A DNA stretch of 64,000 bases from Streptomyces sp. SID13031 (GTDB lineage: Bacteria; Actinomycetota; Actinomycetes; Propionibacteriales; Kribbellaceae), in assembly GCF_010548305.1 (NCBI RefSeq), contig NZ_JAAGLV010000008.1, positions 248,001 to 312,000 on the forward strand. The letters are read 5' to 3'. The notes beneath the pieces are model-generated. The model was given only the letters and a program-made list of their open reading frames with translations, had not been told where the DNA came from and searched no databases. Below, one piece after another: positions 36,347 to 44,630 of the stretch. The translations under genes and the position numbers were made by a program. Every line of letters starts with the position of its first letter. Positions within the stretch are counted from its first letter, which is position 1.

Positions 36347-37330
36347 ATGTTCCAGGTCGTACCGCAGGCGGTCGTCGTCGATGCGCTCGGCAGTTCCCGC
36401 GATGCCGTCCTGGCGGCGGTCGAGGAGGCCTATCTGGCCCATCACCGAGGGGACTCCGTCAACCCACCCAGCCATTTCCTGCGGTTCCCGGACAAGCCGT
36501 CAAGCCGGATCATCGCTCTGCCGGCCTACCTGGGTGGCGGCGTCGGGATGCCCGGGCTCAAATGGATCAGTAGCTTTCCAGGCAATCACGAACTCGGGTT
36601 GCCGCGGGCGTCAGCCGTTCTGCTGCTCAACGACTACCGCACCGGCCGACCGGTGGCGTGCCTCGAGGCGTCTCACATCAGCGCTGCGCGGACCGCTGCG
36701 TCAGCCGCGCTGGCCGTACGCGCCCTCCGACCCCAGGGTGGCCCGGTCAGTCTCGGCTTCGTCGGTACCGGCGTGATCGCTCGCACCATCGCGGACTTCC
36801 TCCAGCACACGCGGCTGCCGGTCACTCGATTCGTGTGCCACGATCTCGTCGCCGTACGAGCTCAGGAGTTCGTCGGTTACGCGGGCAGGCACTGGCCGGA
36901 GTCTGGTGAAGCTGTCGAGCTGGAGGCCGCGCTCGACTGCGACGTGGTCGTCTTCGCAACGACCGCGGGTGAGCCCTACCTACCGGAGACCCTGCGGTTC
37001 CGGCCAGGACAGACCGTCCTCAACATCTCCTTGCGCGACATCCACCCGCAGACCCTGCTGGCCGCGCAGAACATCGTTGACGACGTGGACCACTGCCTGC
37101 GCGCACTGACCTCACCACATCTGGCCGAGCAGCTGTCCGGCGGGCGCGAATTCGTCACGGGAACTCTCGCCGGCGTCCTGCTCGGCAAGTGTGAACCGCG
37201 GCCGCAGGAACCTGTCGTGTTCTCGCCGTTCGGCCTCGGTGTTCTCGACCTCGCGGTCGGCGCCATCGTGCTGAACGGTGCGAAGGGCGACCCGCGCACC
37301 GTTGCGGTAGCGGACTTTCTCGGGGACTGA
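36347..37330 (+). CDS. SbnB-like dehydrogenase (diaminopropionate-forming)
   Basis: A 327-residue member of the ornithine cyclodeaminase/mu-crystallin family. MPGLKWISSFPGN and SLGFVGTGVIARTIADF (Rossmann NAD site) are typical. SbnB oxidatively hydrolyses ACEGA to 2-oxoglutarate and L-2,3-diaminopropionate. The ATG has GAGGAG 6 nt upstream and lies 9 bp after the SbnA-like gene. Together the two genes give a full route from phosphoserine and glutamate to diaminopropionate. Confidence 0.88.
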   Translation: MFQVVPQAVVVDALGSSRDAVLAAVEEAYLAHHRGDSVNPPSHFLRFPDKPSSRIIALPAYLGGGVGMPGLKWISSFPGNHELGLPRASAVLLLNDYRTGRPVACLEASHISAARTAASAALAVRALRPQGGPVSLGFVGTGVIARTIADFLQHTRLPVTRFVCHDLVAVRAQEFVGYAGRHWPESGEAVELEAALDCDVVVFATTAGEPYLPETLRFRPGQTVLNISLRDIHPQTLLAAQNIVDDVDHCLRALTSPHLAEQLSGGREFVTGTLAGVLLGKCEPRPQEPVVFSPFGLGVLDLAVGAIVLNGAKGDPRTVAVADFLGD

Positions 37331-37341
37331 AGGAGGCACCG

Positions 37342-38496
37342 ATGGGTGAGGCATGGCTGGAGTCCGGCGCACACGGACACGAGACCTACGCATATGACTA
37401 CGGCCGTTCGCTCCTGCCAGGCCCAGACTCCGGGGCCGGCATGTGGCGGTACCAAGGTCTGCTGCCACGGCCTGACGAGCCGACGAGCTACCCGCTGCCG
37501 GTGGGCGGCACGCCATTGCGCGCTCCCGGGGAACTTCGGGAGCGGCTCGGGCTGCCGGGGCTGTGGCTCAAGGATGAGACGACCGGGCCAAGCGCCTCCA
37601 ACAAGGACCGCGCGACGGCGCTCGTGATCGACCAAGGACTGCGGCTTGGCGTCAAGGCCGTGTCGACCGCGTCGACCGGCAACGCCGCTGTCTCAACGGC
37701 TATTGGTGGTGCGGCCGCGGGGATGGCCGTCATCATCTTCGTCCCCGCCGACTGCGCACCGGCCAAGGTCGAGCTGATGACGGCGATGGGGGCGTCTGTG
37801 TTCAGGGTGCGCGAAGGCTACCGCGCCGCGTTCGATCTCTCCCGGCGCGCGGCCGCCCACTTCAGCTGGCTGGACCGCTGCACCGGGGTCAGTCCGCTCA
37901 CCGTCGAGGCGAAGAAGACGGTCTCGTTCGAGGTCTGGGAGCAGCTTGGCGCCCGGATGCCAGACGTGGTGGTCCTGCCGGTTGGTGACGGCACGACACT
38001 GATCGGCGCAGCCAAAGGATTCCGCGAGCTCGTCGCTTGCGGAGTACTGGCCAAGGTTCCCAGAATCATCGCGGTGCAGGCGCAGGGCTGTGCACCGCTG
38101 GCTTGGCAGTGGCACGGAGCGCGGGCGCCGGCTCAGTGGCCAGGCACGGTGGCCGACGGCATTGAGGTGCCGCAGCCGGTCGTCGGTGACTGGGCCATCG
38201 AGGAGGTACGCCTTGCCGACGGCAACTTCATCACTGTCACCGACGCCGAGATCCTGGACGCGGTCAATCTGCTGTCTGACGCGGCGCAGCTCGCGAGCGA
38301 ACCTGCCGGAGCTGCCGCTGTCGCTGGTCTCCGTCGAGCGTCCGCAGCAGGTCTGGTCACTCCTGGCGAGACGGTAGTTGCCTGGGTGACCGGGGCGAAC
38401 TTGCCGACCGCCCCGGTCACTGTGGAGCGGCCTGGCGCGGCATTCACGATCAAGGCCGACCTGGACGCTGTAGCTGCCGCGCTATCTCTTCTCTGA
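37342..38496 (+). CDS. Threonine synthase-like PLP enzyme
   Basis: A 384-residue fold-type II PLP protein of the threonine synthase family. The PLP Lys lies in SASNKDRAT, STGNAAVSTAIGG binds the phosphate, and GDGTTLIGAAKG is typical. The ATG follows AGGAGG. It ends the diaminopropionate operon and overlaps the convergent hydrolase gene by 15 bp. In a secondary-metabolite operon it may carry out beta-replacement or beta/gamma-elimination on a phosphorylated amino acid, for example making 2,3-diaminobutyrate, a dehydroamino acid or extra threonine; sequence alone does not decide. Confidence 0.82.
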   Translation: MGEAWLESGAHGHETYAYDYGRSLLPGPDSGAGMWRYQGLLPRPDEPTSYPLPVGGTPLRAPGELRERLGLPGLWLKDETTGPSASNKDRATALVIDQGLRLGVKAVSTASTGNAAVSTAIGGAAAGMAVIIFVPADCAPAKVELMTAMGASVFRVREGYRAAFDLSRRAAAHFSWLDRCTGVSPLTVEAKKTVSFEVWEQLGARMPDVVVLPVGDGTTLIGAAKGFRELVACGVLAKVPRIIAVQAQGCAPLAWQWHGARAPAQWPGTVADGIEVPQPVVGDWAIEEVRLADGNFITVTDAEILDAVNLLSDAAQLASEPAGAAAVAGLRRASAAGLVTPGETVVAWVTGANLPTAPVTVERPGAAFTIKADLDAVAAALSLL

Positions 38497-39360
38497 GAGC
38501 CACGCATGGACCTCGGGTACGTGATTCTGCGCCAGCGTCGCGTGCCCGTCGGCGTCGAACAACCGCATCTCGACGCCGGGTATGTGCTTGGCCAGCCATT
38601 CGCTGTGGCCGGGCGGCACGAGGATGTCCTGCCGGCCGTGCATCAGCAGGACAGGGACAGCGATGTCTGCGAGGTCGAAGCTCCACGGCCTCAGGTGGGC
38701 GCTGTTGTCATCCCACCATCCCAGGCTGCCCGGCGCCAGCCCGGCCTTCGTGCAGGAATACATGAACCCGTGATACCCGCCCCGCATGACTGCCGCGTCG
38801 TCCTGCGGGTGCACCGACTCATGCGCCGGGGCCGCCTGGCCTGCCGACGCGATGAGGAACTCCTTGCGGTACTGGTTCATCTGCTTCCAGGCCGAGACCT
38901 CGTCGGTGAGGTACAAGCGGGTGTCTTCGACGTCGTCGGGGTGCTTGCCGGCGAACCAGTCAAAGCCGCTCGCGTCGAACGGCGCCAGCCCGGCCAGCGA
39001 TGCGGCAGCTGTCACCAGGTCCGGGAGCAGGGCGGCGCACGCCAGCGCGTGCGGGCCGCCGCCCGAGTAGCCCCAGGTCACCAGGCGCTCGATGCCCAGC
39101 TCAGCGCAGATCGCGCGGACATCGGCGACGGTGCCGGCGACAGTGCGGCCGGGGGCAGGCGAGGAATCTCCGTAGCCTGGTCTGTCGTAGCTGATCAGCC
39201 GCAGCCCATGGTCGGCGGCATCCCGCACCCACGGGCCGTAGAAGGCCGCCCTTCTGGAGCTCGGCGTTCCATGGTGGACGAGGACCGGCCAGCCGGCCGG
39301 ATCCCCCCGATCTTCGACTGCCAGCAACCGGCCGTCCGGGGTATGCACGGTGCACTGCAC
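38482..39360 (-). CDS. Alpha/beta-hydrolase
   Basis: A 292-residue alpha/beta-hydrolase. The GTG at 39360 is chosen for a GGAGG site 4 nt upstream. The triad is visible: nucleophile Ser in GYSGGGPHA, Asp in MHGRQDILVP and His in DADGHATL; HGTPSSR is the oxyanion loop. It has no signal peptide. It lies 77 bp after the aminotransferase gene and is the last of the minus-strand run DUF1702, GMC oxidoreductase, aminotransferase, hydrolase. An esterase, an epoxide-hydrolase-like enzyme or a resistance hydrolase are all possible. Confidence 0.85.
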   Translation of the reverse strand: MQCTVHTPDGRLLAVEDRGDPAGWPVLVHHGTPSSRRAAFYGPWVRDAADHGLRLISYDRPGYGDSSPAPGRTVAGTVADVRAICAELGIERLVTWGYSGGGPHALACAALLPDLVTAAASLAGLAPFDASGFDWFAGKHPDDVEDTRLYLTDEVSAWKQMNQYRKEFLIASAGQAAPAHESVHPQDDAAVMRGGYHGFMYSCTKAGLAPGSLGWWDDNSAHLRPWSFDLADIAVPVLLMHGRQDILVPPGHSEWLAKHIPGVEMRLFDADGHATLAQNHVPEVHAWLSEKR

Positions 39361-39437
39361 TCTGCCTCCTTCCGCAGTGCGCTGAGGTGGCCGCAGCCGG
39401 CCGGCACCGACCATCCGGCGCCGGCCGTACCCACGGC

Positions 39438-40814
39438 TCAGGAATTCAGTTGTCCATCCCCGCCGAGCCGAGACAGCACCTCGACGGTGGCCTGGGTGGC
39501 CCGGGTCGCTTCGGCCTTCTCCAGGACAAGCGGTGGAGCCATGACGATCACCGGACCATAGGGCCGGGCGATCACACTGTGCTTGTGGTGCAGTTCCTTG
39601 ACCACGCCGGCGGCGACCGGCGGCGGCATCGGCTGGCGTGTGCGCCGGTCGGCCACCAGTTCGATGCCGACCGTTGCCCCCGTCACCCGTACCTCGCCGA
39701 CGACCGGCAGTTCGGCCGCGGGCGCCAGGCCCTTGCTGAGCCATTGGCCGATGAGCGACGACCGGGATACCAGGTTCTCCTTCTCGATGATGTCCAGGTT
39801 GGCGAGCGCCACCGCGCATCCGACCGGATGACCGAAGTAGGTGAAGCCGTGCAGAAAGCCGTCGCCGCCGGCGATGGCGGCCCCGATCTCATCGGTCATC
39901 AGGACCGCGCCGAGCGGCGCGTACCCGCTGGTGATGCCCTTGGCGGTGACGATCACATCGGCCGCCATGCCGCGCTCGGCCGAGGCGAACCAGGTTCCTG
40001 TCCGGCCGTACCCGGTGACCACCTCGTCGGCGATCAGCAGGATGCCGTGCCGGCTCAGGACCTCGCGCACCCGCGGCCAGTAGTCCGCCGGTGGCTCGAC
40101 GACGCCGGCACCGCCCATCACCGGCTCGCCGATCATGGCGGCGACGTTGCCCGGGCCGATGTCCTCGATGGTCTGCTCCAGCTCGCGGACCAGGAAGTCG
40201 GTGATCTGCTCGCCGCCGTACATCTCCGGATGGAACGGGAAGGGCGGCGACACCTTGCGTACGTGCGGCAAGGTCGGCCCGATCCCGTGATGGACGAAGT
40301 CGAACCCGGTGGCGCTGCCGCCGCCGTACGTCGAACCGTGGTAACCCATCTGCCGGGAGACGATCCAGGTACGGTCCGGAGCACCGCGACGGTTGTGGTA
40401 GAGCCGCGCCGCCTTGATCGCGATGTCCACACCCTCCGAGCCACCGGAGGTGAAGAACACCCGGTTGAAGCCGTCCGGAGCAAGGCCTGTGATGCGCTTG
40501 GCGAGCTGGATCGACTGGTCGTTGGAGAATTCGTTGAAGCTGGTGAAGTACGCCAGGCGGGAGGTCTGCTCCGCCATCACCTCGCCCAGTTCGGTACGCC
40601 CGTGGCCGACCTGCGCCAGCCAGTTGCCGGCCCCGGTCATGTCCAGCAGCTCGTTGCCGCGGGCGTCCCAGACTGTCGAGCCCTTGCCGCGAACGATGAC
40701 GCACCGGTCGGTCTGGTCGCCCGGCAGGAGCGGGTGGATGAGATGCCGCCGGTCCAGATCTTCCAGTTCGCCTGGCGAAATGGACAGATCTGCTGCGGCC
40801 TGAGAGATCGCCAC
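39438..40814 (-). CDS. Class III PLP aminotransferase
   Basis: A 458-residue class III (omega-amino acid/acetylornithine type) aminotransferase. GKGSTVWDARGNELLDM, the TSGGSEGVDIAIKAAR motif, the DEVVTGYGRTG cofactor motif and TAKGITSGYAPLGA with the PLP Lys are all present. The GTG at 40814 has GGGAGG 6 nt upstream and is preferred to an upstream TTG. It is 66 bp from the GMC oxidoreductase gene. An oxidase/aminotransferase pair could turn an alcohol into an amine via an aldehyde or ketone; whether on a sugar, an amino acid or the polyketide is open. Confidence 0.9.
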   Translation of the reverse strand: MAISQAAADLSISPGELEDLDRRHLIHPLLPGDQTDRCVIVRGKGSTVWDARGNELLDMTGAGNWLAQVGHGRTELGEVMAEQTSRLAYFTSFNEFSNDQSIQLAKRITGLAPDGFNRVFFTSGGSEGVDIAIKAARLYHNRRGAPDRTWIVSRQMGYHGSTYGGGSATGFDFVHHGIGPTLPHVRKVSPPFPFHPEMYGGEQITDFLVRELEQTIEDIGPGNVAAMIGEPVMGGAGVVEPPADYWPRVREVLSRHGILLIADEVVTGYGRTGTWFASAERGMAADVIVTAKGITSGYAPLGAVLMTDEIGAAIAGGDGFLHGFTYFGHPVGCAVALANLDIIEKENLVSRSSLIGQWLSKGLAPAAELPVVGEVRVTGATVGIELVADRRTRQPMPPPVAAGVVKELHHKHSVIARPYGPVIVMAPPLVLEKAEATRATQATVEVLSRLGGDGQLNS

Positions 40815-40880
40815 GAACTGCCTCCCTAACAAGTGGTGGTTTCGATGTCGCGGCTCCGTGGGGCGCGGTGCGCCCCCCCG

Positions 40881-42461
40881 TCAGTTGCTCATCGCCGCGG
40901 CCACCGCTGGGGGTAGCGGTGCCACGCCCCGGATCAGATCGGCAGCCTTCTCGGCGATCGCGATCGTCGGCGCGTTCGTGTTGCCGCTGATCAGGCGCGG
41001 CATCACCGACGAGTCGACGACGCGCAGGCCGTCGGCTCCGAGTACCCGCAGCTCCGAGTCCGTGACCAGACCCATCGCGCACGAGCCGGCGGCGTGGTAC
41101 GACGTCTGCGTAGTACGCCTGAGCCAGTCGCGGATGTCGGTGTCGGACTCGGAGGCCGGCACACTCATCGGCCGTTCGGTGTAAGGAGCGAGCGCGCTCT
41201 GCCGGGCGATGTCCAGCGCGGCCCGCACGCCGTCGGTAGCGGCCCGCAGGTCGGCCTCGTCGGCGTAGTAGTTGTGGGTGATCCGCGGCTTGGCCGTCGG
41301 GTCGTCACCCGCCAGTGTCACGCTGCCCCGGCTGCGCGGCTGCAGCACGTACGCCCCGAACGAGATCGCGTGGCTGCTGGGGAAGCCGAGGCCACCGTCA
41401 GCGAACATCACCGGCAAGGAAACGAACTGAAGGTCCGGCGCCGGCAGCTCCGGGCGGGACCGGACGAACCCGCCGGCTTCGGGACCATTGGACGACAGCG
41501 GGCCCGAGTGCTGCTCCGCGAACTGCTGCTGGTACCGCTGCTCCCCGGCGACGAGCAGGCTCACCGGCCGGGAATGCGCGTAGACGAGCCAGAACTGCGG
41601 GTGGTCCTGCAGGTTCTGGCCGACGAGCGGCTGGTCGACCACTACCGGAATGCCCAGCGCGGTGAGCAGGTCGGCCGGACCGATACCGGACAGCATCAGC
41701 AGCTGCGGTGAGTTGTAGGCGCCGGCGGCGAGAACGACCTCGCGCGCGGCCCTGATCATGACCTCGCCGTCTGCCCGCCATCCGGTGACCCCGGTCGCCC
41801 GGCCGCCTTCGATGACGACCCGGTGCACCTGGACGCCGGTCTCGATCGTGAGGTTCGGGCGCCCGATCACCGGAGCCAGGTAGGCGGCGGCGCTGCTACA
41901 TCGCATGCCGTCCCGCTGCGTCAGCTGGTAGTACCCGAAGCCGTCCTGATCCGGGCCGTTGAAGTCGTCGTTGGCCGCATGGCCGGCAGCGATCGCGGCC
42001 GCGATGAATGCATCCGACATGGGATTCCTGGACCGGTTCTCGCTGACCGCCAGCGGTCCACCGGTGCCGTGGAATTCGGAGCCGCCGCGCTCGTTGTCCT
42101 CGGCGCGCAGGAAATAGGGAAGCAGCTCGTCATAACTCCAGCCGGGCTGGCGCCAGGAATCATAATCCAGCCGATTACCACGGACGTAGATCATGCCGTT
42201 GATCGAGCTCGTACCACCGAGCACGCGGCCCCGCGGAAGATAGATCCGGCGATTCTCGCAACCCGGCTCCTGGTGACTGTCGTAGTCCCAGTCGAGCTGT
42301 GTGCGGAAGAGCTTGGCGGCACCGGCCGGTACATGGATGTTCGGCGACGTGTCGGCCGGCCCGGCCTCGACCAGGCAGACCTCCACGTCGGGATCCTCAC
42401 TGAGCCGCGCCGCCAGCACACACCCGGCCGAGCCGCCGCCGACAATCACGTAATCGTACAT
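40881..42461 (-). CDS. GMC-family FAD oxidoreductase
   Basis: A 526-residue glucose-methanol-choline oxidoreductase. The start at 42461 is chosen because the Rossmann site (YDYVIVGGGSAGCVLAARL) begins at once. GRVLGGTSSINGMIYVRG (GMC signature), SYHAAGSCAMG with the catalytic His and SGNTNAPTIAIAEKA are intact. These enzymes oxidise primary alcohols. A GMC-type oxidoreductase (SgcE9 family) is a frequent companion of nine-membered enediyne genes. A 14/16 copy of the cluster box lies 70 bp upstream, so this gene starts its own transcript although the DUF1702 gene is only 114 bp before it. Confidence 0.92.
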   Translation of the reverse strand: MYDYVIVGGGSAGCVLAARLSEDPDVEVCLVEAGPADTSPNIHVPAGAAKLFRTQLDWDYDSHQEPGCENRRIYLPRGRVLGGTSSINGMIYVRGNRLDYDSWRQPGWSYDELLPYFLRAEDNERGGSEFHGTGGPLAVSENRSRNPMSDAFIAAAIAAGHAANDDFNGPDQDGFGYYQLTQRDGMRCSSAAAYLAPVIGRPNLTIETGVQVHRVVIEGGRATGVTGWRADGEVMIRAAREVVLAAGAYNSPQLLMLSGIGPADLLTALGIPVVVDQPLVGQNLQDHPQFWLVYAHSRPVSLLVAGEQRYQQQFAEQHSGPLSSNGPEAGGFVRSRPELPAPDLQFVSLPVMFADGGLGFPSSHAISFGAYVLQPRSRGSVTLAGDDPTAKPRITHNYYADEADLRAATDGVRAALDIARQSALAPYTERPMSVPASESDTDIRDWLRRTTQTSYHAAGSCAMGLVTDSELRVLGADGLRVVDSSVMPRLISGNTNAPTIAIAEKAADLIRGVAPLPPAVAAAMSN

Positions 42462-42530
42462 TTCCGCCTGCCCTCTGACATCCATTGCGGGATTAGCCGA
42501 ATTCAATGCTCTGCGGTGGTTCGCGGCGCG

Positions 42531-42546
42531 GCACCTTCGCACTTGC
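42531..42546 (-). promoter_or_regulatory. 16-bp cluster box, copy 5 (before GMC oxidoreductase)
   Basis: The minus strand reads GCAAGTGCGAAGGTGC, 14 of 16 identical to copies 3 and 4. It lies 70 bp before the start at 42461 and points toward it. A GGCTAATCC element follows about 32 bp downstream. Confidence 0.6.
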
Positions 42547-42575
42547 CTGTTCGCCGAAAACCGAATTCCTGCCGG

Positions 42576-43541
42576 TCAGGCGTTGTCGAAGTGGGCCCGG
42601 ATGCGTTGGCGCCAGAGTTCGTAGGCGGGTTCGGAGCCAGGGGTATGGACGGCGGTGGCGTCGGCGAGGGTGACTGCCTTGTCGATGGAGAGGTCGGCCA
42701 GGGTCTGGCAGGCGGTGGTGGTGTAGTCCGGGACCAGACCGGAGTAGGAACGTGCCTTCACGGCGAAAACCACACCCAGTGCCAGTTGTGACCAATCGTC
42801 ACCGGCGGCACGCCGTAGGGCGGCCAGGCCGTCCTGGTCGCTTCCACCGGCGAAGGTTGCTGCGAGGCCTACGCCGCTCCACAGATCGGGTTGGCGGTGG
42901 CTGGCGAAACGCCTCACCGCGGCGGCGACATCGGGCGCGTGGCCACCGCAGATGAACCACAGGGCCCGCCCGATGCCCTGGTCGACCGCGCGGAGGAAGT
43001 AGTCCGGCGAGCCTTCCCAGGGGTACGGCTCGGGGATCTTCTGCGCGTCGACCCAGCGCGGGGTGTCGAAGTAGGCGCGATCGAAGCCGTAGCCGTCGAC
43101 CGCCAACCAGCTCATCGTGGGGTAGTACGGATCGCCGTCAAGGACGGGAACCGCCTTCTTCCACAGCGGTCTGGGCAGTCTGGCCATGGCGAAGCCCATG
43201 CCGATGTACGCGAGGAAGATGTGTGGGCGGCCTGGTCCGAGCAGCAGGTCGCGGGTCCGGTGACCGCGTCCCATCGCGTCGAGGACGGTGAAGGCCATCG
43301 TCACGCCCTCGTAGGCGAATCCGCGCAGCTCGACATCCACGAGCTCGAGCCGGCGCTCGACCTCCCACTGGTCCCGGGCGTCGATTCCCCACTCGAATCC
43401 GCAGATGACCGCCTGGGGAACAGCCTCCAAGTGCTGGGTGCCAGGGGACGGCTCAGCTGGGAAGCCCCTTCTGGCGAAGGTCACATCGGCGAGTCGGGGG
43501 GTCAGCGCGAGCCTGCGCACCGATCCGAAAAGGGTTGGCAT
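42576..43541 (-). CDS. DUF1702-family protein (conserved enediyne-cassette accessory protein)
   Basis: A 321-residue protein of family DUF1702, known almost only from enediyne-type clusters, where one such gene accompanies PKSE and TEBC. Typical stretches are ELRGFAYEGVTMAF, FLAYIGMGFAMARL, VDGYGFDRAYF and WFICGG. No catalytic motif or membrane segment is evident. The ATG has GGAGG 7 nt upstream. It is divergent from the SARP regulator. Its presence strengthens the enediyne-type reading; the two other accessory proteins of the cassette (the membrane UnbU type and the ASPIC/UnbV type) are not in this window. Confidence 0.85.
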   Translation of the reverse strand: MPTLFGSVRRLALTPRLADVTFARRGFPAEPSPGTQHLEAVPQAVICGFEWGIDARDQWEVERRLELVDVELRGFAYEGVTMAFTVLDAMGRGHRTRDLLLGPGRPHIFLAYIGMGFAMARLPRPLWKKAVPVLDGDPYYPTMSWLAVDGYGFDRAYFDTPRWVDAQKIPEPYPWEGSPDYFLRAVDQGIGRALWFICGGHAPDVAAAVRRFASHRQPDLWSGVGLAATFAGGSDQDGLAALRRAAGDDWSQLALGVVFAVKARSYSGLVPDYTTTACQTLADLSIDKAVTLADATAVHTPGSEPAYELWRQRIRAHFDNA

Positions 43542-43650
43542 TCATCCACCTCCGCGGATGGTATCGATGGTCACCCCGCCACCGTGCCGCGAGAGCCCGG
43601 GCCCCGCTTCCTCCCACTTGCTGTTCGCCGGGCGACCTCGCGACGGCACG

Positions 43651-43677
43651 CCCGGAGATGAGTTTTTCACCTCCGGG
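43651..43677. promoter_or_regulatory. 27-bp palindrome between DUF1702 and SARP genes
   Basis: CCCGGAG (43651-43657) and CTCCGGG (43671-43677) form a perfect 7-bp dyad; TGA/TCA inside extends it to 10 of 13 paired positions around a T-rich centre. It lies 110 bp before the DUF1702 start and 85 bp before the SARP start, in a divergent promoter region, so an operator for a dimeric repressor is more likely than a terminator. Confidence 0.5.
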
Positions 43678-43761
43678 TCGTGATCTGGTCGCTGGAATGC
43701 CGGACCTGCTCACCGCAAGCTGGAGGGACGGCACATCATCCTCTGCCCTGGGAGCTGCGAG

Positions 43762-44604
43762 ATGGACGATGAACGCGGAAAAGTAGTCCTTCAGTTGCTG
43801 GGCCCGCTGTCCGCGCACCTGAATCACCAGTCGGTGGTGCCGACCGCGCCCAAACAGCGCCAGATCCTCGTGTTGCTCGCACTCAACGCCGGCCGGGTGG
43901 TCACGGTACAGACCCTCGTCGAGGAACTCTGGGGGGACCAGCCACCGCGCAGTTTCGCCACCACCGTGCAGACCTACATCCTCCAGCTGAGAGGCAAGCT
44001 GGCGAAGGCTGCCGGGGACGAGAAGTGGGCCAGACACCTACTCGGTACCAAGCACTCCGGCTACCAGCTCGACGCGCAGCTGTGTCAGACCGACGTGACG
44101 GAGTTCGACCGCCTCGCGCGAGCGGGCCGCAGAGCAGCCGAAGCGGTGGACCCGGCGGCCACCTCCGAACTGCTGGGTAGCGCGCTGGCGCTGTGGCGCG
44201 GGCCGGCCTTGGTGGACGTGCCGGCCGGCCGGATCCTCGGGGCGGAAGTGGCCTCGCTGGAGGAAACCAGACTGGGCGTGCTGGAACGCCGGATCGAGGC
44301 CGACCTCGCGCTCCGCCGTCATGCGGACCTGCTGGGAGAACTGACGATGCTGGTGGCCAGGCACCCGATGAACGAGAACTTCTGTGCCCTGCACATGACT
44401 GCCTTGTACCGCTCGGGCCGGGCCGGGCGCGCGCTGGAGACGTACCGGCGAATGCGGACCGTGCTGCGGGACGAGCTGGGGATGGAACCGGGTCCACGGC
44501 TGCGGCGGCTCCAGCAAGCGATCCTGGCCGGGAACCCGGACTCCGAGCCGCCCTGGCTCGCACCGCAGGCTGACCCCGACCACCGTCGGTATGAGCTGGG
44601 CTGA
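43762..44604 (+). CDS. SARP-family transcriptional activator
   Basis: A 280-residue Streptomyces antibiotic regulatory protein. The N-terminal OmpR-like winged helix (about 10-100; LGPLSAHLNHQSV, PKQRQILVLLALNAG, LVEELWGDQPP) is followed by the bacterial transcriptional activation domain (about 105-255). There is no NB-ARC or other C-terminal extension, so it is a small SARP. GGGAG lies 7 nt before the ATG. It is the only pathway-type regulator in the cluster and the first candidate for binding the repeated 16-bp box, although classical SARP sites are direct heptamer repeats. Confidence 0.92.
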   Translation: MDDERGKVVLQLLGPLSAHLNHQSVVPTAPKQRQILVLLALNAGRVVTVQTLVEELWGDQPPRSFATTVQTYILQLRGKLAKAAGDEKWARHLLGTKHSGYQLDAQLCQTDVTEFDRLARAGRRAAEAVDPAATSELLGSALALWRGPALVDVPAGRILGAEVASLEETRLGVLERRIEADLALRRHADLLGELTMLVARHPMNENFCALHMTALYRSGRAGRALETYRRMRTVLRDELGMEPGPRLRRLQQAILAGNPDSEPPWLAPQADPDHRRYELG

Positions 44605-44630
44605 GTACTGCGTTGTTCCGGGGTGGGTGG

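Noticed and set aside
30364..40841. 11-mer AACCACCACTT shared by 30364-30374 and 40831-40841 (minus)
   Set aside because: Words of this length are expected to be shared by chance among the intergenic regions of a 64-kb window; no further copies with consistent position.
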